Assembly (NCBI RefSeq): GCF_041058985.1
Contig: NZ_JBEHZE010000001.1
Location: 1,364,001 to 1,428,000 of the forward strand
Source of the DNA: Hyphococcus lacteus
GTDB taxonomy: Bacteria; Pseudomonadota; Alphaproteobacteria; Caulobacterales; Parvularculaceae
Reading direction: 5' to 3'
DNA: 64,000 nucleotides
Shown here piece by piece: positions 1-7,886 of the stretch. The translations under genes were made by a program, and so were the position numbers. A model generated the notes under the pieces. That model worked only from the letters and a program-made list of their open reading frames with translations, was not told where the DNA came from and did not search any database. Every line of letters begins with the position of its first letter. Positions within the stretch are counted from its first letter, which is position 1.

Positions 1-146
1 CGAGTAATGATGCGCGCAATGTTGCTGAGGTTTTTCGTCGCTGTGGGCGCCGTCCACAATGCGGAAAGTGCCTTCCCGATGTTGCAAAGTTGATCGAGAA
101 TTCACGCGAACAGCAAAACGGAATTTGTAAACTCGCTGCTGAATAA
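1..146 (+). CDS. bfd: Bacterioferritin-associated ferredoxin Bfd, C-terminal part
   Basis: The window opens inside this gene, so its start is missing; 47 codons remain in frame 3, ending at TAA 144-146. Bfd is a small [2Fe-2S] protein that docks on bacterioferritin and passes electrons to the stored iron so that it is released. The fragment shows the second half of the BFD-like domain: a Cys-Gly-Arg-Arg-Pro-Gln-Cys-Gly-Lys-Cys stretch whose Cys-x2-Cys is the expected second ligand pair of the cluster. The first pair would lie before base 1. The next gene downstream is bacterioferritin, its known partner, which supports the call. The tail after the cluster motif is short and polar, as usual in this family. 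Confidence 0.8.
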   Translation, partial: SNDARNVAEVFRRCGRRPQCGKCLPDVAKLIENSREQQNGICKLAAE

Positions 147-278
147 GCGATTTTACTATTCGTAAATCGGTTTCACAAAACTTTCTGCGCTATTGCTTCT
201 CGCTTGCAAAGATAAAGCTTTGTCTGCGGGAACAAATGAGTACCTTGCGTGTAACCAATGAAAAGGAGAGTTGATTCC

Positions 279-755
279 GTGAAAGGTGATCAGAAAGTAA
301 TTGAATTTCTCAACAAAGCGTTGAGGCTGGAGCTGACAACGGTCAATCAGTATTTCTTGCATGCACGCATGTTCAAAAACTGGGGCTTTGATCGGCTCGC
401 AAAAGTTGAATATGACGAATCTATTGACGAAATGAAGCATGCGGACAAATTGATTGAACGCATTCTATTTCTTGACGGGCTGCCTAATGTGCAGGACCTC
501 GACAAGGTTTATATCGGCGAAAATGTTCGCGAGGCATTGGAATGTGATTTGCGTGCCGAACAACGTGCGCATCCGCTGTACAAAGATGCGATCGCTTACT
601 TCGAGACAGTAAAAGATTATGTTAGCCGTGAATTGTTGGTTGAAATCCTCGAATCCGAAGAAGAGCATATTGACCATCTCGAAACACAGCTTGAATTGAT
701 GGACCGTGTTGGCGAGCAAAATTACCTACAGTCGCAGATGTCTGCGGGCGAATAA
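279..755 (+). CDS. bfr: Bacterioferritin (iron storage)
   Basis: Bacterioferritin forms a 24-subunit haem-containing shell that oxidises Fe2+ and stores it as a mineral core in the cytoplasm. The chosen GTG start at 279 has AAGGAGA at 262-268 in front of it and gives a 158-residue protein, the family's normal length; an in-frame ATG at 258 would itself lie over that ribosome site. Numbering from this GTG puts every ferroxidase ligand where it belongs: Glu18, Glu51, His54, Glu94, Glu127 and His130, with the haem ligand Met52. The protein is therefore expected to be catalytically complete. It lies 132 bases after bfd, a classical pairing for iron storage and mobilisation. I saw no convincing iron-regulator box in the gap. 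Confidence 0.95.
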   Translation: MKGDQKVIEFLNKALRLELTTVNQYFLHARMFKNWGFDRLAKVEYDESIDEMKHADKLIERILFLDGLPNVQDLDKVYIGENVREALECDLRAEQRAHPLYKDAIAYFETVKDYVSRELLVEILESEEEHIDHLETQLELMDRVGEQNYLQSQMSAGE

Positions 756-756
756 G

Positions 757-1095
757 GTGATTTGGCTTAAATCATTTGGTGTCGTTGTCGTCGCAATGTT
801 TGCGGCGTCGTGTATGGCAGTGCCCAATGATGAAGGCCCAACATTCGGTGAAACCGGCGGTATGTGCGGTGGTTTTGCTGGTACAGCATGTCAGGCGGAT
901 GATGATTATTGCCGCTTTCAAGCCGGCACTTGCCATCAGATCGCCGACGTCGCGGGGAAATGTACGAACAAACCTCAGATTTGCACGATGGAATATCGTC
1001 CAGTCTGTGGTTGCGATGGCAACACCTATCCCAGTGCGTGCTCTGCTGCGAGCAAAGGGGTTAGTGTTGCGAGCGAAGGCGTTTGCAAAGAATAG
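757..1095 (+). CDS. Kazal-type protease-inhibitor-like lipoprotein
   Basis: This is a small secreted protein of about 112 residues if it starts at GTG 757, one base after the bfr stop. It opens with a lysine, a hydrophobic stretch and a lipobox-like Phe-Ala-Ala-Ser-Cys, so it is probably a lipoprotein processed at that cysteine. The C-terminal third carries a Kazal-like pattern: Cys-x7-Cys, then Cys-Asp-Gly-Asn-Thr-Tyr and two more cysteines ending at Cys110. An upstream cysteine-rich part (Cys-Gly-Gly-Phe-Ala-Gly and following) may add further disulfides. Kazal domains inhibit serine proteases, but many bacterial Kazal-like lipoproteins have no demonstrated target, so the function is inferred from the fold only. 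A start further upstream at 706 would lie inside bfr and lacks a better ribosome site. Confidence 0.7.
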   Translation: MIWLKSFGVVVVAMFAASCMAVPNDEGPTFGETGGMCGGFAGTACQADDDYCRFQAGTCHQIADVAGKCTNKPQICTMEYRPVCGCDGNTYPSACSAASKGVSVASEGVCKE

Positions 1096-2031
1096 TCAAG
1101 CGCCTTTTGGCCAGCGTCGGTGGAACCAAAGCCACTGACCTGGTCGCGCGCGAATGTCTTTTTCTATAGCTAAATTCATCAATGCCGTCAGGTCGTAGAT
1201 ATCTTTATTTAGATCTCCGCTTGGTGTGAACGCTAGTGGGTCGTGGAATTGAATATTGAACCGTGCGCCGTTTAATCGCTCTATACTGACGGGTGCGAGC
1301 GGGATTTTATACTTCAATGCCAACCGCGCCGCCGCATTTAGCGTCATGGCAGGGATGCCCATAAATGGTACAGAAATCCCGCTATTTAGTTTTTGATCCG
1401 TTAGCATTAAAAGCGAGCGTTTTTTATTGAGGGTGTCAAGCAGCGCGCGACTACCACGTTTCCCTTTCGGGATTTGGTATCGTGACATTACCTTTCCCCG
1501 TCGATTGATGATATATTCATCGGTAAGCGGATTGTTGGCAGCGCGATAAACGAAGCTTTGATCAACGCCTAATGATTCGAAAGCTGTTGGAATGACTTCC
1601 CAATTTGCAAAATGGCCTGAAAAAAAGATCGCAAAATGGCCATCCGTGACCAGGTCATCAAGCTTGTCTTTCCCTGTGATCGTGACGCGGCCGTTGGGAA
1701 GGTTCGGTTTTAGCTGTTCCAGGTGGGTAAACTCGGCGGCTGTTCGACCTAAATTTTCCCAGACTTTTTTTGTTGTGGCATTAATTTGCTTATCCGACCA
1801 ATCGGGGAAGGCTTTGCGTAGATTATTTTCCGCGCGCATAGAGACAGACCGAATAAGAGGGCCGACGATGCGCAGGAATTTACCCGAAACGAACGATGCG
1901 CCATTGAGACCGAGAATTTTAAAAAAACCGCTCAACATCAAGACAAGCCCAAGCTCAATGCGATGCATGACGGTGACCGGCCGATCTGGTCGGCGTTCGG
2001 GTAATGGAATATCGTCAGTGTGTTTTTTCAT
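1096..2031 (-). CDS. Lipid A biosynthesis acyltransferase, LpxL/HtrB family
   Basis: This membrane-associated enzyme adds a secondary acyl chain to a lipid A precursor on the inner face of the cytoplasmic membrane. The 311-residue protein has the usual length. A hydrophobic segment lies near residues 26-42 and the catalytic His-x4-Glu is visible as His140 to Glu145 (Gly-His-Phe-Ala-Asn-Trp-Glu). A later Ala-Pro-Val-Ser-Ile-Glu-Arg stretch fits the LpxL/LpxM fold. Which acyl chain it transfers cannot be read from the sequence, so I leave the symbol blank. It is the last gene of a four-gene lipid A/Kdo operon and its ATG overlaps the lpxK stop as ATGA. It ends exactly where the convergent Kazal gene ends. 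Confidence 0.87.
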   Translation of the reverse strand: MKKHTDDIPLPERRPDRPVTVMHRIELGLVLMLSGFFKILGLNGASFVSGKFLRIVGPLIRSVSMRAENNLRKAFPDWSDKQINATTKKVWENLGRTAAEFTHLEQLKPNLPNGRVTITGKDKLDDLVTDGHFAIFFSGHFANWEVIPTAFESLGVDQSFVYRAANNPLTDEYIINRRGKVMSRYQIPKGKRGSRALLDTLNKKRSLLMLTDQKLNSGISVPFMGIPAMTLNAAARLALKYKIPLAPVSIERLNGARFNIQFHDPLAFTPSGDLNKDIYDLTALMNLAIEKDIRARPGQWLWFHRRWPKGA

Positions 2032-3026
2032 GATGAACTGGCGGCGTGGATATTTTCAATCTTTTTCAACTTTGCCAAAACCTGCTGTTTTAATCCATCC
2101 GCATCATTGATGTGCATAGCGACACGTAAAGGCATTACGTGTTTTTTGAAATCTTCCGGCAATCGGACAAAGTCTTTTTCCGTTGTCATTAGCTGGGCGT
2201 TTTCTTTGGTCGCATCGCGCAATAAAACGTCAAGTTCGGCCTGTGAAAACTGATGGTGATCTGGAAAGCCAATAGCCTTTTCGACGTCAAAACCTTGTCG
2301 GGAAAGAAGGTCAAAAAATTTCTTTGGGCGGCCGATCCCTGCAAAAGCGATAACTTTTTGGGGCGATACCCTTCCTACAGGCTCAAGCCAAGCATGAAAA
2401 TCTGTGCCCGTGATAGACTGCGCTTCTGCTTGAGTGTCTCCGACAGCAATCACGAGATCAGCACGTTTTTTCGCTGAGGCCAGTGTTTCGCGAAAAGGCC
2501 CAGCGGGGAAAGTTAGCGGATTGTCACTGGTGCTTTTTTTGTCGACCAGTAAAATTGAAATGTCCTTGTGAAGCGTCGGATTTTGATAACCATCATCCAT
2601 TAGAATTGCTTGTGCACCATGCTCAACGGCCAGCGCAGCCCCCGCAGGGCGGAAACGGGATATAATCGTGTTTCCGCGCGCCGCAAGCAAGAGGGCTTCA
2701 TCACCTACTTGATCAGCGTCGTGATGGTCGCGGTCTACAAGGGTCGGACCAGTGAATGACCCGCCAAAACCACGTGTCAGAAAACAGCTCTTTATACCGT
2801 CTTCTAAAAGGAATTCATGAATGCGTAAAGCAAGAGGTGTTTTGCCGACCCCGCCCAAAGTTGCGTTGCCAATACATATCACCGGGACAGACGCATGGTG
2901 ACTGGCAGTCATCGCGCACCGTAATTTATGGGCGTATTGATATGCGAAGGCTGCGGGCCGAAGCGCCGTTGTTATTGCCTTTGCGGTCATGCTGGGGCTT
3001 TGCCAAAACCATGGCTCACGCATCAT
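2028..3026 (-). CDS. lpxK: Tetraacyldisaccharide 4'-kinase
   Basis: LpxK phosphorylates the 4' position of the lipid A disaccharide to give lipid IVA, at the cytoplasmic membrane. The 332-residue protein begins Met-Met-Arg-Glu-Pro-Trp-Phe-Trp, typical of the family, and has its P-loop at residues 53-63 (Gly-Asn-Ala-Thr-Leu-Gly-Gly-Val-Gly-Lys-Thr). A later Met-Asp-Asp-Gly-Tyr-Gln-Asn motif is also an LpxK hallmark. Two adjacent ATG codons (3026 and 3023) could serve as start. The gene overlaps the end of waaA by 11 bases and shares an ATGA overlap with the acyltransferase gene after it, so the products are probably made together. Confidence 0.94.
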   Translation of the reverse strand: MMREPWFWQSPSMTAKAITTALRPAAFAYQYAHKLRCAMTASHHASVPVICIGNATLGGVGKTPLALRIHEFLLEDGIKSCFLTRGFGGSFTGPTLVDRDHHDADQVGDEALLLAARGNTIISRFRPAGAALAVEHGAQAILMDDGYQNPTLHKDISILLVDKKSTSDNPLTFPAGPFRETLASAKKRADLVIAVGDTQAEAQSITGTDFHAWLEPVGRVSPQKVIAFAGIGRPKKFFDLLSRQGFDVEKAIGFPDHHQFSQAELDVLLRDATKENAQLMTTEKDFVRLPEDFKKHVMPLRVAMHINDADGLKQQVLAKLKKIENIHAASSS

Positions 3027-4341
3027 TGGTTTTTTCCGCGTTGGGCAGGTTTGGTTCTAATACGGCGCATACGTCGTTCAGAATTCGTTCAGCATCGTTT
3101 TCTGCGGCCTTGCGGGCTGCATCTGTCATAGCGCTGCGTGTTTTGTCGTCAGCGAATAATCGGCGCACAGCCGAAGCTATTTCGCGATCATTGCGCACTA
3201 ACGCCGCGCCGCCGCCAATACGCATGCTGGCATAGGTTTCGACAAAATTAAAAATATGTGGGCCATGTAGGATCGCAGCACCGAGGCGGGCTGGCTCAAG
3301 CGGGTTATGGCCACCTTTTGCGGTTAGGCTACCACCAACAAAGCTGACATCACAAAGCCGATAAAACACACCAAGTTCGCCCAACGTATCGGCGATATAC
3401 ACATCCGTTTCCGGCGTGATCGGCTGATCTTTCGACCGTTGTGCAAAGCGAAGTCCGTTCTCGGTGCTTAGTTCCGCAACATTGTCCCCGCGCCCGGGAT
3501 GACGTGGCGTAACGATTGTAAGAAGGTTGGGAAATTCCGCTTTTAGGATCTTGGCCGCAGCGAAAATGCTCTCTTCTTCGCCGGGGTGGGTGCTTGCTGC
3601 CAACCACAATGGCCTGTCGCCAATTTCACGTTTGATGTTCTCAAGGGCTTGGTCGTCTCCGGGTAGAGCCGGCGCAGCGTATTTCAGATTTCCGAGCGTT
3701 TCTACGTCGCGACCAGAGAGCATTGTCAGGCGTTCGGCGTTTTGTTGGTCTTGTGCCACGATGGTGTCAAACGATGATAGGATAAATTTAATTGCGTTGG
3801 GCTGACGTTTCCAATCATCAAATGAACGCGGTGAAATACGCCCATTCACCAGTGCCATGAATTTCGCATGTTGGCGCGCCGCTAGAATAAGGTTTGGCCA
3901 AAATTCAGATTCAACGAAAATCGCTGCGTCTGGTCGCCAATGTTCCAAAAAGCTGGAAACATAGTCCGGGTGGTCGAGCGGGATGAACTGATGAAAGGCA
4001 CCTTCGGGCAACCGAGCTTGCATCAGGTTAGCAGAAGTTACGGTTCCGGTCGTGACAAGGAATTGATAGTCGGGTCGTAGGCGTCGCAACTGTTTAACCA
4101 GTGGGATTACCGAAAGTGATTCACCGACACTTGCACCGTGAATCCAGATAAGCGGACCGTTTGGCCGGGCACAGCCAGCCTTGCCTTTACGCTCGTCTAT
4201 TCGCGACGGATCTTCTTTTCCGGCTTTCAATCGGCGCTGTAAAGCAAAGGATGCGATAGGCTCACCGGCCCGACTGATCGAGCGGTATAATTTTAGGCCT
4301 AGCGGTTCTCGCAATTCCGTATTCATATCCAACGGTGTCAT
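3016..4341 (-). CDS. waaA: 3-deoxy-D-manno-octulosonic acid (Kdo) transferase
   Basis: WaaA transfers Kdo from CMP-Kdo to the lipid A precursor, which links lipid A to the core sugars. I place the start at ATG 4341 because it makes an ATGA overlap with the upstream gene and has a purine-rich GAGAAAG in front; a longer reading from 4359 is open but less likely. The resulting 441-residue protein has the family length. The N-terminal domain carries His-Gly-Ala-Ser-Val-Gly-Glu near residues 68-74, including the catalytic glutamate, and a second conserved stretch Val-Glu-Ser-Glu-Phe-Trp-Pro-Asn-Leu follows. The C-terminal half has the GT-B nucleotide-binding features (Gly-Gly-His-Asn-Pro-Leu-Glu-Pro). 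Confidence 0.94.
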   Translation of the reverse strand: MTPLDMNTELREPLGLKLYRSISRAGEPIASFALQRRLKAGKEDPSRIDERKGKAGCARPNGPLIWIHGASVGESLSVIPLVKQLRRLRPDYQFLVTTGTVTSANLMQARLPEGAFHQFIPLDHPDYVSSFLEHWRPDAAIFVESEFWPNLILAARQHAKFMALVNGRISPRSFDDWKRQPNAIKFILSSFDTIVAQDQQNAERLTMLSGRDVETLGNLKYAAPALPGDDQALENIKREIGDRPLWLAASTHPGEEESIFAAAKILKAEFPNLLTIVTPRHPGRGDNVAELSTENGLRFAQRSKDQPITPETDVYIADTLGELGVFYRLCDVSFVGGSLTAKGGHNPLEPARLGAAILHGPHIFNFVETYASMRIGGGAALVRNDREIASAVRRLFADDKTRSAMTDAARKAAENDAERILNDVCAVLEPNLPNAEKTNDA

Positions 4342-5051
4342 TCTTTCTCTGCGTCGCATCGTCCCGCAAGGGCGTCAACTTTATGAGTGACGTCCTTTAA
4401 CGCGGTTTCAAGATCGAGCCTGAAATTCTCAAGATCCGCTGCGCTTGCGTCATGGGGGACGGTGATCGGCTTTCCGGCAAGGTAATACCCCTTAGAGAAC
4501 GGAGCTGCCAATAAGAACCTGTCCCAACTGGACATATGCTTACCCCGGGTGACCGAATAGGCAGCGGGAACAATCGGCGCGCCGCTCATCTGCGCTAATT
4601 TGATGACGCCAGGCTTGACCGTTTTTGCGGGGCCGCGTGGGCCGTCAGGCGTGAAGCCAACGACGGACCCTTTTTCCAGAGCGGCGATCATTTGGCCAAT
4701 CGCTGATGCGCCGTGTTTATTTTTACCGGCCTTTTTGGGATTACTCGCTGAGCCGCGGATGAACTCAATACCAAAGCCTTTCACCCCGCGTGCAACGATT
4801 TCGCCGTCTCGGTGGGCTGATATTAACATATAGACCGGCAAGCCTGTTTCGCGCCGGATTGCAGCCCCCATTAGCAAACGCCCATGCCAGAAGGTGATGA
4901 TGACGCCTTTACCGCCGTCAGCGGCAGATTGGAAATGCTCCCGGCCCAGCAAGGTCCAGCGCGTCGTCCTGTAAACCAGACGGATATATGACCCGATCGC
5001 AAAACTGGCGAGCGCAAGTATGATTGAGCTTCTGGCGAGGCGTTTCAGCAT
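4338..5051 (-). CDS. DUF374 lysophospholipid-acyltransferase-like protein
   Basis: The 237-residue protein belongs to the DUF374 family, which is related to the PlsC/LPLAT acyltransferases and is usually found beside waaA in Alphaproteobacteria. A hydrophobic N-terminus (about residues 8-27) suggests a membrane anchor. The conserved Phe-Trp-His-Gly-Arg (near residue 54) takes the place of the His-x4-Asp box, and Phe-Thr-Pro-Asp-Gly-Pro-Arg-Gly-Pro is the second family motif. Its exact substrate is not known; the neighbourhood argues for a step in lipid A or core assembly. It is the first gene of the operon, and its start faces the start of the divergent ABC exporter about 100 bases away. Confidence 0.85.
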   Translation of the reverse strand: MLKRLARSSIILALASFAIGSYIRLVYRTTRWTLLGREHFQSAADGGKGVIITFWHGRLLMGAAIRRETGLPVYMLISAHRDGEIVARGVKGFGIEFIRGSASNPKKAGKNKHGASAIGQMIAALEKGSVVGFTPDGPRGPAKTVKPGVIKLAQMSGAPIVPAAYSVTRGKHMSSWDRFLLAAPFSKGYYLAGKPITVPHDASAADLENFRLDLETALKDVTHKVDALAGRCDAEKE

Positions 5052-5150
5052 GTCAAAAGGGGGTTCCCCAATTCCTGCAACGGGTCAATAGCTTGCGTCT
5101 GATCGCGGCGCTGGCAACAATACCGCGACTGACTGGATATAGGAGTAAAT

Positions 5151-6923
5151 GTGAGCGCCCAACCCCCAACGTCATTTGCATCCACTTGGTTGCTTGCGCG
5201 CCGCCTTTGGCGTGAGCATTTATCGCGCTATTGGCCACGTCTCGCCATGTCATTGGGATTTATGGCGATATATTCAGGTGCAAATGCGGCAATCGCTTTT
5301 GGCGTAGAGTGGATATTTTCGGGTCTTTCTGGTGCGTCCGGCGAAGACGTACCGGCACTATCCCAAATTAGCATCTTCGGGCCCGTGGTGATCATTGGGT
5401 TGGGGCTTATTTATGCGGGGTCACTTTATGCGATTAATCGGCTGAATGCCGGGGCGTCGTTGTCGGCGCTGCGTGATCTGCAAAACGATATGTTTTCAAA
5501 GTTGACGGCGCTCGACTTTGCGCAAACCCGTAAAGAAGCTTCGGGCCAATTTATATCCCGTTTCACGAATGACGTCACTGTTCTGCGGGAGACATTAAAT
5601 CGCGTGGCTAGCGGTGTTCGTGACCTGCTGACATTTGGCGGACTTTGCGCAGCAATGCTTTGGTTCGATGCAGTTCTGTTTCTGATCGTTATTATTGTTT
5701 ACGCTGGGGTCGGATTGTTTGTTGGCTATATCGGAAAAATGTTGCGCACTGCGTCTCGTCGTGCCCAGGACCAAGCCGGTGATGTAACATCTTTGATCGG
5801 CGAAACTGTAGCCGGCGCAAGGATGGTCAAGACCTATCAAATCGAACCGCTGGAGCGAGCGCGCGCGAATGCGGCGTTTGATGAACGTCTGCGGTTAATG
5901 AAAAAGATGGCTTATACCCGCGCAATGAATGAGCCAATCATTTTTGTGGCCGGTTCTATGGCGATTTCTTTGGTGATCGCGGCAGTGGCAATGCGTATTT
6001 CATCAGGTGCGATTGAGTTTTCGGAGTTCACCGGGTTTATGACCGCTCTTATGTTGTTATCTGCGCCTGCGCGCGGTTTAGGAACATTAAATGCAGTGGT
6101 ACAAGAGGGCTTCGGTGCATTTGAGCGCATGCTGTCCTTGGTTGATCAGGTGCCTGAAATCACCACTAAGTCGAACGCTACGGAATTGACGCGTGGCGTG
6201 GGAACCGTTCAATTTGAAAATGTTCATTTCGGCTATGGTGATGGCGGCAGTGCGCTTAACGGGATTGATTTAGAGATTGCTGCCGGATCTATGGTTGCGT
6301 TGGTTGGGGCCTCAGGTGCCGGCAAGTCCACGCTAATCAATTTATTGCCGCGTTTATATGAACCAACAGACGGGCGCATTCTAGTAGACGGCAATGATAT
6401 TCGTGATGTGACGTTGCGATCGTTGCGAAGTCAAATGGCGCTCGTCGCGCAAGATGCTGTGCTATTTAACATGTCGGCGCTTGAAAATATTGCATTTGGC
6501 CGGCCCGAAGCGGACCGCGGTGATATTATACGCGCAGCAATTGATGCGTCTGCAAATGATTTTATTGCGGCTTTGCCTAACGGATATGATACACCGCTGG
6601 GTGAGGGCGGGGCGAATTTGTCCGGTGGTCAGCGGCAACGCATTGCGCTTGCCAGAGCGTTTCTAAAAAACGCTCCAATCCTGTTGTTAGATGAAGCGAC
6701 ATCGGCTCTTGATGCTGAGTCAGAGGCGCAAATCAACGCCGCACTTAAGCGGTTGACCAAAGACCGAACAACTCTGGTGATCGCACACCGCTTAGCGACT
6801 GTAAAAGATGCAGACATTATTGTCGTAATGGATGGTGGTCGGATTATTGAAACAGGCACTCATGATGCGTTAATAGAAAAAAACGGTGCCTACGCTAAGC
6901 AAGCAGCGCTCCAGTTTTCTTAG
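5151..6923 (+). CDS. MsbA-like ABC exporter (fused permease-ATPase)
   Basis: This is a half-transporter of 590 residues: six membrane helices in the first 330 residues, then an ABC ATPase domain. The nucleotide-binding motifs are all canonical: Walker A Gly-Ala-Ser-Gly-Ala-Gly-Lys-Ser-Thr near residue 385, a Q-loop Val-Ala-Gln-Asp, signature Leu-Ser-Gly-Gly-Gln near 489, Walker B Leu-Leu-Leu-Asp-Glu near 510, and the switch histidine in Ile-Ala-His-Arg. The GTG at 5151 is the start; AGGAG lies just upstream at 5141-5145, and the overlapping ATG at 5149 runs straight into a stop. Its position opposite the lipid A operon suggests it flips the lipid A-core precursor, but multidrug or other lipid export cannot be excluded. 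Confidence 0.85.
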   Translation: MSAQPPTSFASTWLLARRLWREHLSRYWPRLAMSLGFMAIYSGANAAIAFGVEWIFSGLSGASGEDVPALSQISIFGPVVIIGLGLIYAGSLYAINRLNAGASLSALRDLQNDMFSKLTALDFAQTRKEASGQFISRFTNDVTVLRETLNRVASGVRDLLTFGGLCAAMLWFDAVLFLIVIIVYAGVGLFVGYIGKMLRTASRRAQDQAGDVTSLIGETVAGARMVKTYQIEPLERARANAAFDERLRLMKKMAYTRAMNEPIIFVAGSMAISLVIAAVAMRISSGAIEFSEFTGFMTALMLLSAPARGLGTLNAVVQEGFGAFERMLSLVDQVPEITTKSNATELTRGVGTVQFENVHFGYGDGGSALNGIDLEIAAGSMVALVGASGAGKSTLINLLPRLYEPTDGRILVDGNDIRDVTLRSLRSQMALVAQDAVLFNMSALENIAFGRPEADRGDIIRAAIDASANDFIAALPNGYDTPLGEGGANLSGGQRQRIALARAFLKNAPILLLDEATSALDAESEAQINAALKRLTKDRTTLVIAHRLATVKDADIIVVMDGGRIIETGTHDALIEKNGAYAKQAALQFS

Positions 6924-6924
6924 G

Positions 6925-7620
6925 CTATTCTCGTCTAAGAATTATATCCGTTAACAGAGTGCCGATGGGCGTCGGTTGAAACTCTTTTTTCGTTTGCTCC
7001 GGATCGTATTCTGTTTCGACCCAATCAAAAAAAGCGTCAACGTCCGAAAGCGAAATATTGTTGTCTTTTGCGTATGCAATGTAGCGATCAAAAGCAAAGT
7101 CAATCACGCCGGTTTTACCGTGCTTGACGTGGCCATATTTGAAGGTGAGCTGATCTAGCGCACGATCTAGTGCTTCACCTTCGTGCAGGAACAAAAAAAG
7201 CGTGGCCATTAGTCCAGCTCGATCTGCCCCGGATTTGCAGTGCATAATCGCTGGGTATTCTATCTTGGAAAACATTTTCCGCGCGTTGCGGAGTATTTCT
7301 TTCGACGGTGCATCACGGGAATAGACGCGAAAATTTATGAGGTTTAACTCCAGCCTTTTACAGGCTTCTTCTTCGAGAAAAAGGATGCCGTTGGGCTTGT
7401 CACCGCGAAGGTTGATGACCGTCCGAATACCGCGTTTTTTCCAATCCGCGAGATCGCGCGGAGAGGGCTGGTAAGTCCGCCATAGCTTTTCAGCGGAAAC
7501 CTCATGGGTATTGTCATAGATTTTGCGCAACACACCGTGATCGCCGAGCATTAACTCCCGCCAAGCGCGCTTGCGCCCTGCGGAAGTTAGAAACTCATCA
7601 CGGGTGAGTGGCGTTGCCAT
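6925..7620 (-). CDS. Protein-tyrosine/dual-specificity phosphatase-like protein
   Basis: The 231-residue protein has the cysteine-phosphatase loop His-Cys-Lys-Ser-Gly-Ala-Asp-Arg with catalytic Cys128 and Arg134. An earlier Val-Ile-Asn-Leu-Arg-Gly motif (about residues 68-73) is typical of the DSP/Siw14-like branch. The loop suggests hydrolysis of a phospho-tyrosine, phosphoinositide or similar ester in the cytoplasm; the substrate is unknown. It lies eight bases after the DUF4170 gene on the same strand and probably belongs to the pmbA-DUF4170 transcript. It ends two bases from the convergent exporter gene. No signal peptide is present. Confidence 0.8.
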   Translation of the reverse strand: MATPLTRDEFLTSAGRKRAWRELMLGDHGVLRKIYDNTHEVSAEKLWRTYQPSPRDLADWKKRGIRTVINLRGDKPNGILFLEEEACKRLELNLINFRVYSRDAPSKEILRNARKMFSKIEYPAIMHCKSGADRAGLMATLFLFLHEGEALDRALDQLTFKYGHVKHGKTGVIDFAFDRYIAYAKDNNISLSDVDAFFDWVETEYDPEQTKKEFQPTPIGTLLTDIILRRE

Positions 7621-7628
7621 GGGTCAGC

Positions 7629-7862
7629 TTAGAATTTCCCGTCGCCGTCTGGATCAAGCAATTTGTGCATGTGAACAATGAAATACCGCATATGAGCGTT
7701 ATCGACCGTTGATTGGGCTTTTGAACGCCAAGCCTTCGACGCTGATTCATAGTCAGGAAAGACACCCACAATGTCGAGATCATTGAGATCGCGGAAGCTT
7801 ACCTCTTCGAGATTTTCTAGTTCTCCACCAAAGACGAGATGAAGTAGCTGTTTGTCAGACAT
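7629..7862 (-). CDS. DUF4170 family small protein
   Basis: A 77-residue soluble protein of unknown function, recognised as DUF4170 from its pattern: a short N-terminus with Leu-Val-Phe-Gly-Gly-Glu-Leu, then Phe-Pro-Asp-Tyr-Glu-Ser-Ala-Ser-Lys-Ala-Trp-Arg, and a C-terminal Arg-Tyr-Phe-Ile-Val-His-Met-His-Lys-Leu. The family is largely alphaproteobacterial and is often next to pmbA or the Kdo/lipid A genes, as here. It sits between pmbA (24 bases upstream) and the phosphatase gene (8 bases downstream), so it is probably co-transcribed with both. No catalytic residues can be proposed. Confidence 0.82.
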   Translation of the reverse strand: MSDKQLLHLVFGGELENLEEVSFRDLNDLDIVGVFPDYESASKAWRSKAQSTVDNAHMRYFIVHMHKLLDPDGDGKF

Positions 7863-7886
7863 GGAATTACTCCGATTAGGATAAAA

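Noticed and set aside
706..756. A longer Kazal protein starting inside bfr
   Set aside because: The added residues would be encoded by the end of bfr and would place a basic stretch before the signal peptide; GTG 757 gives a clean lipoprotein signal.
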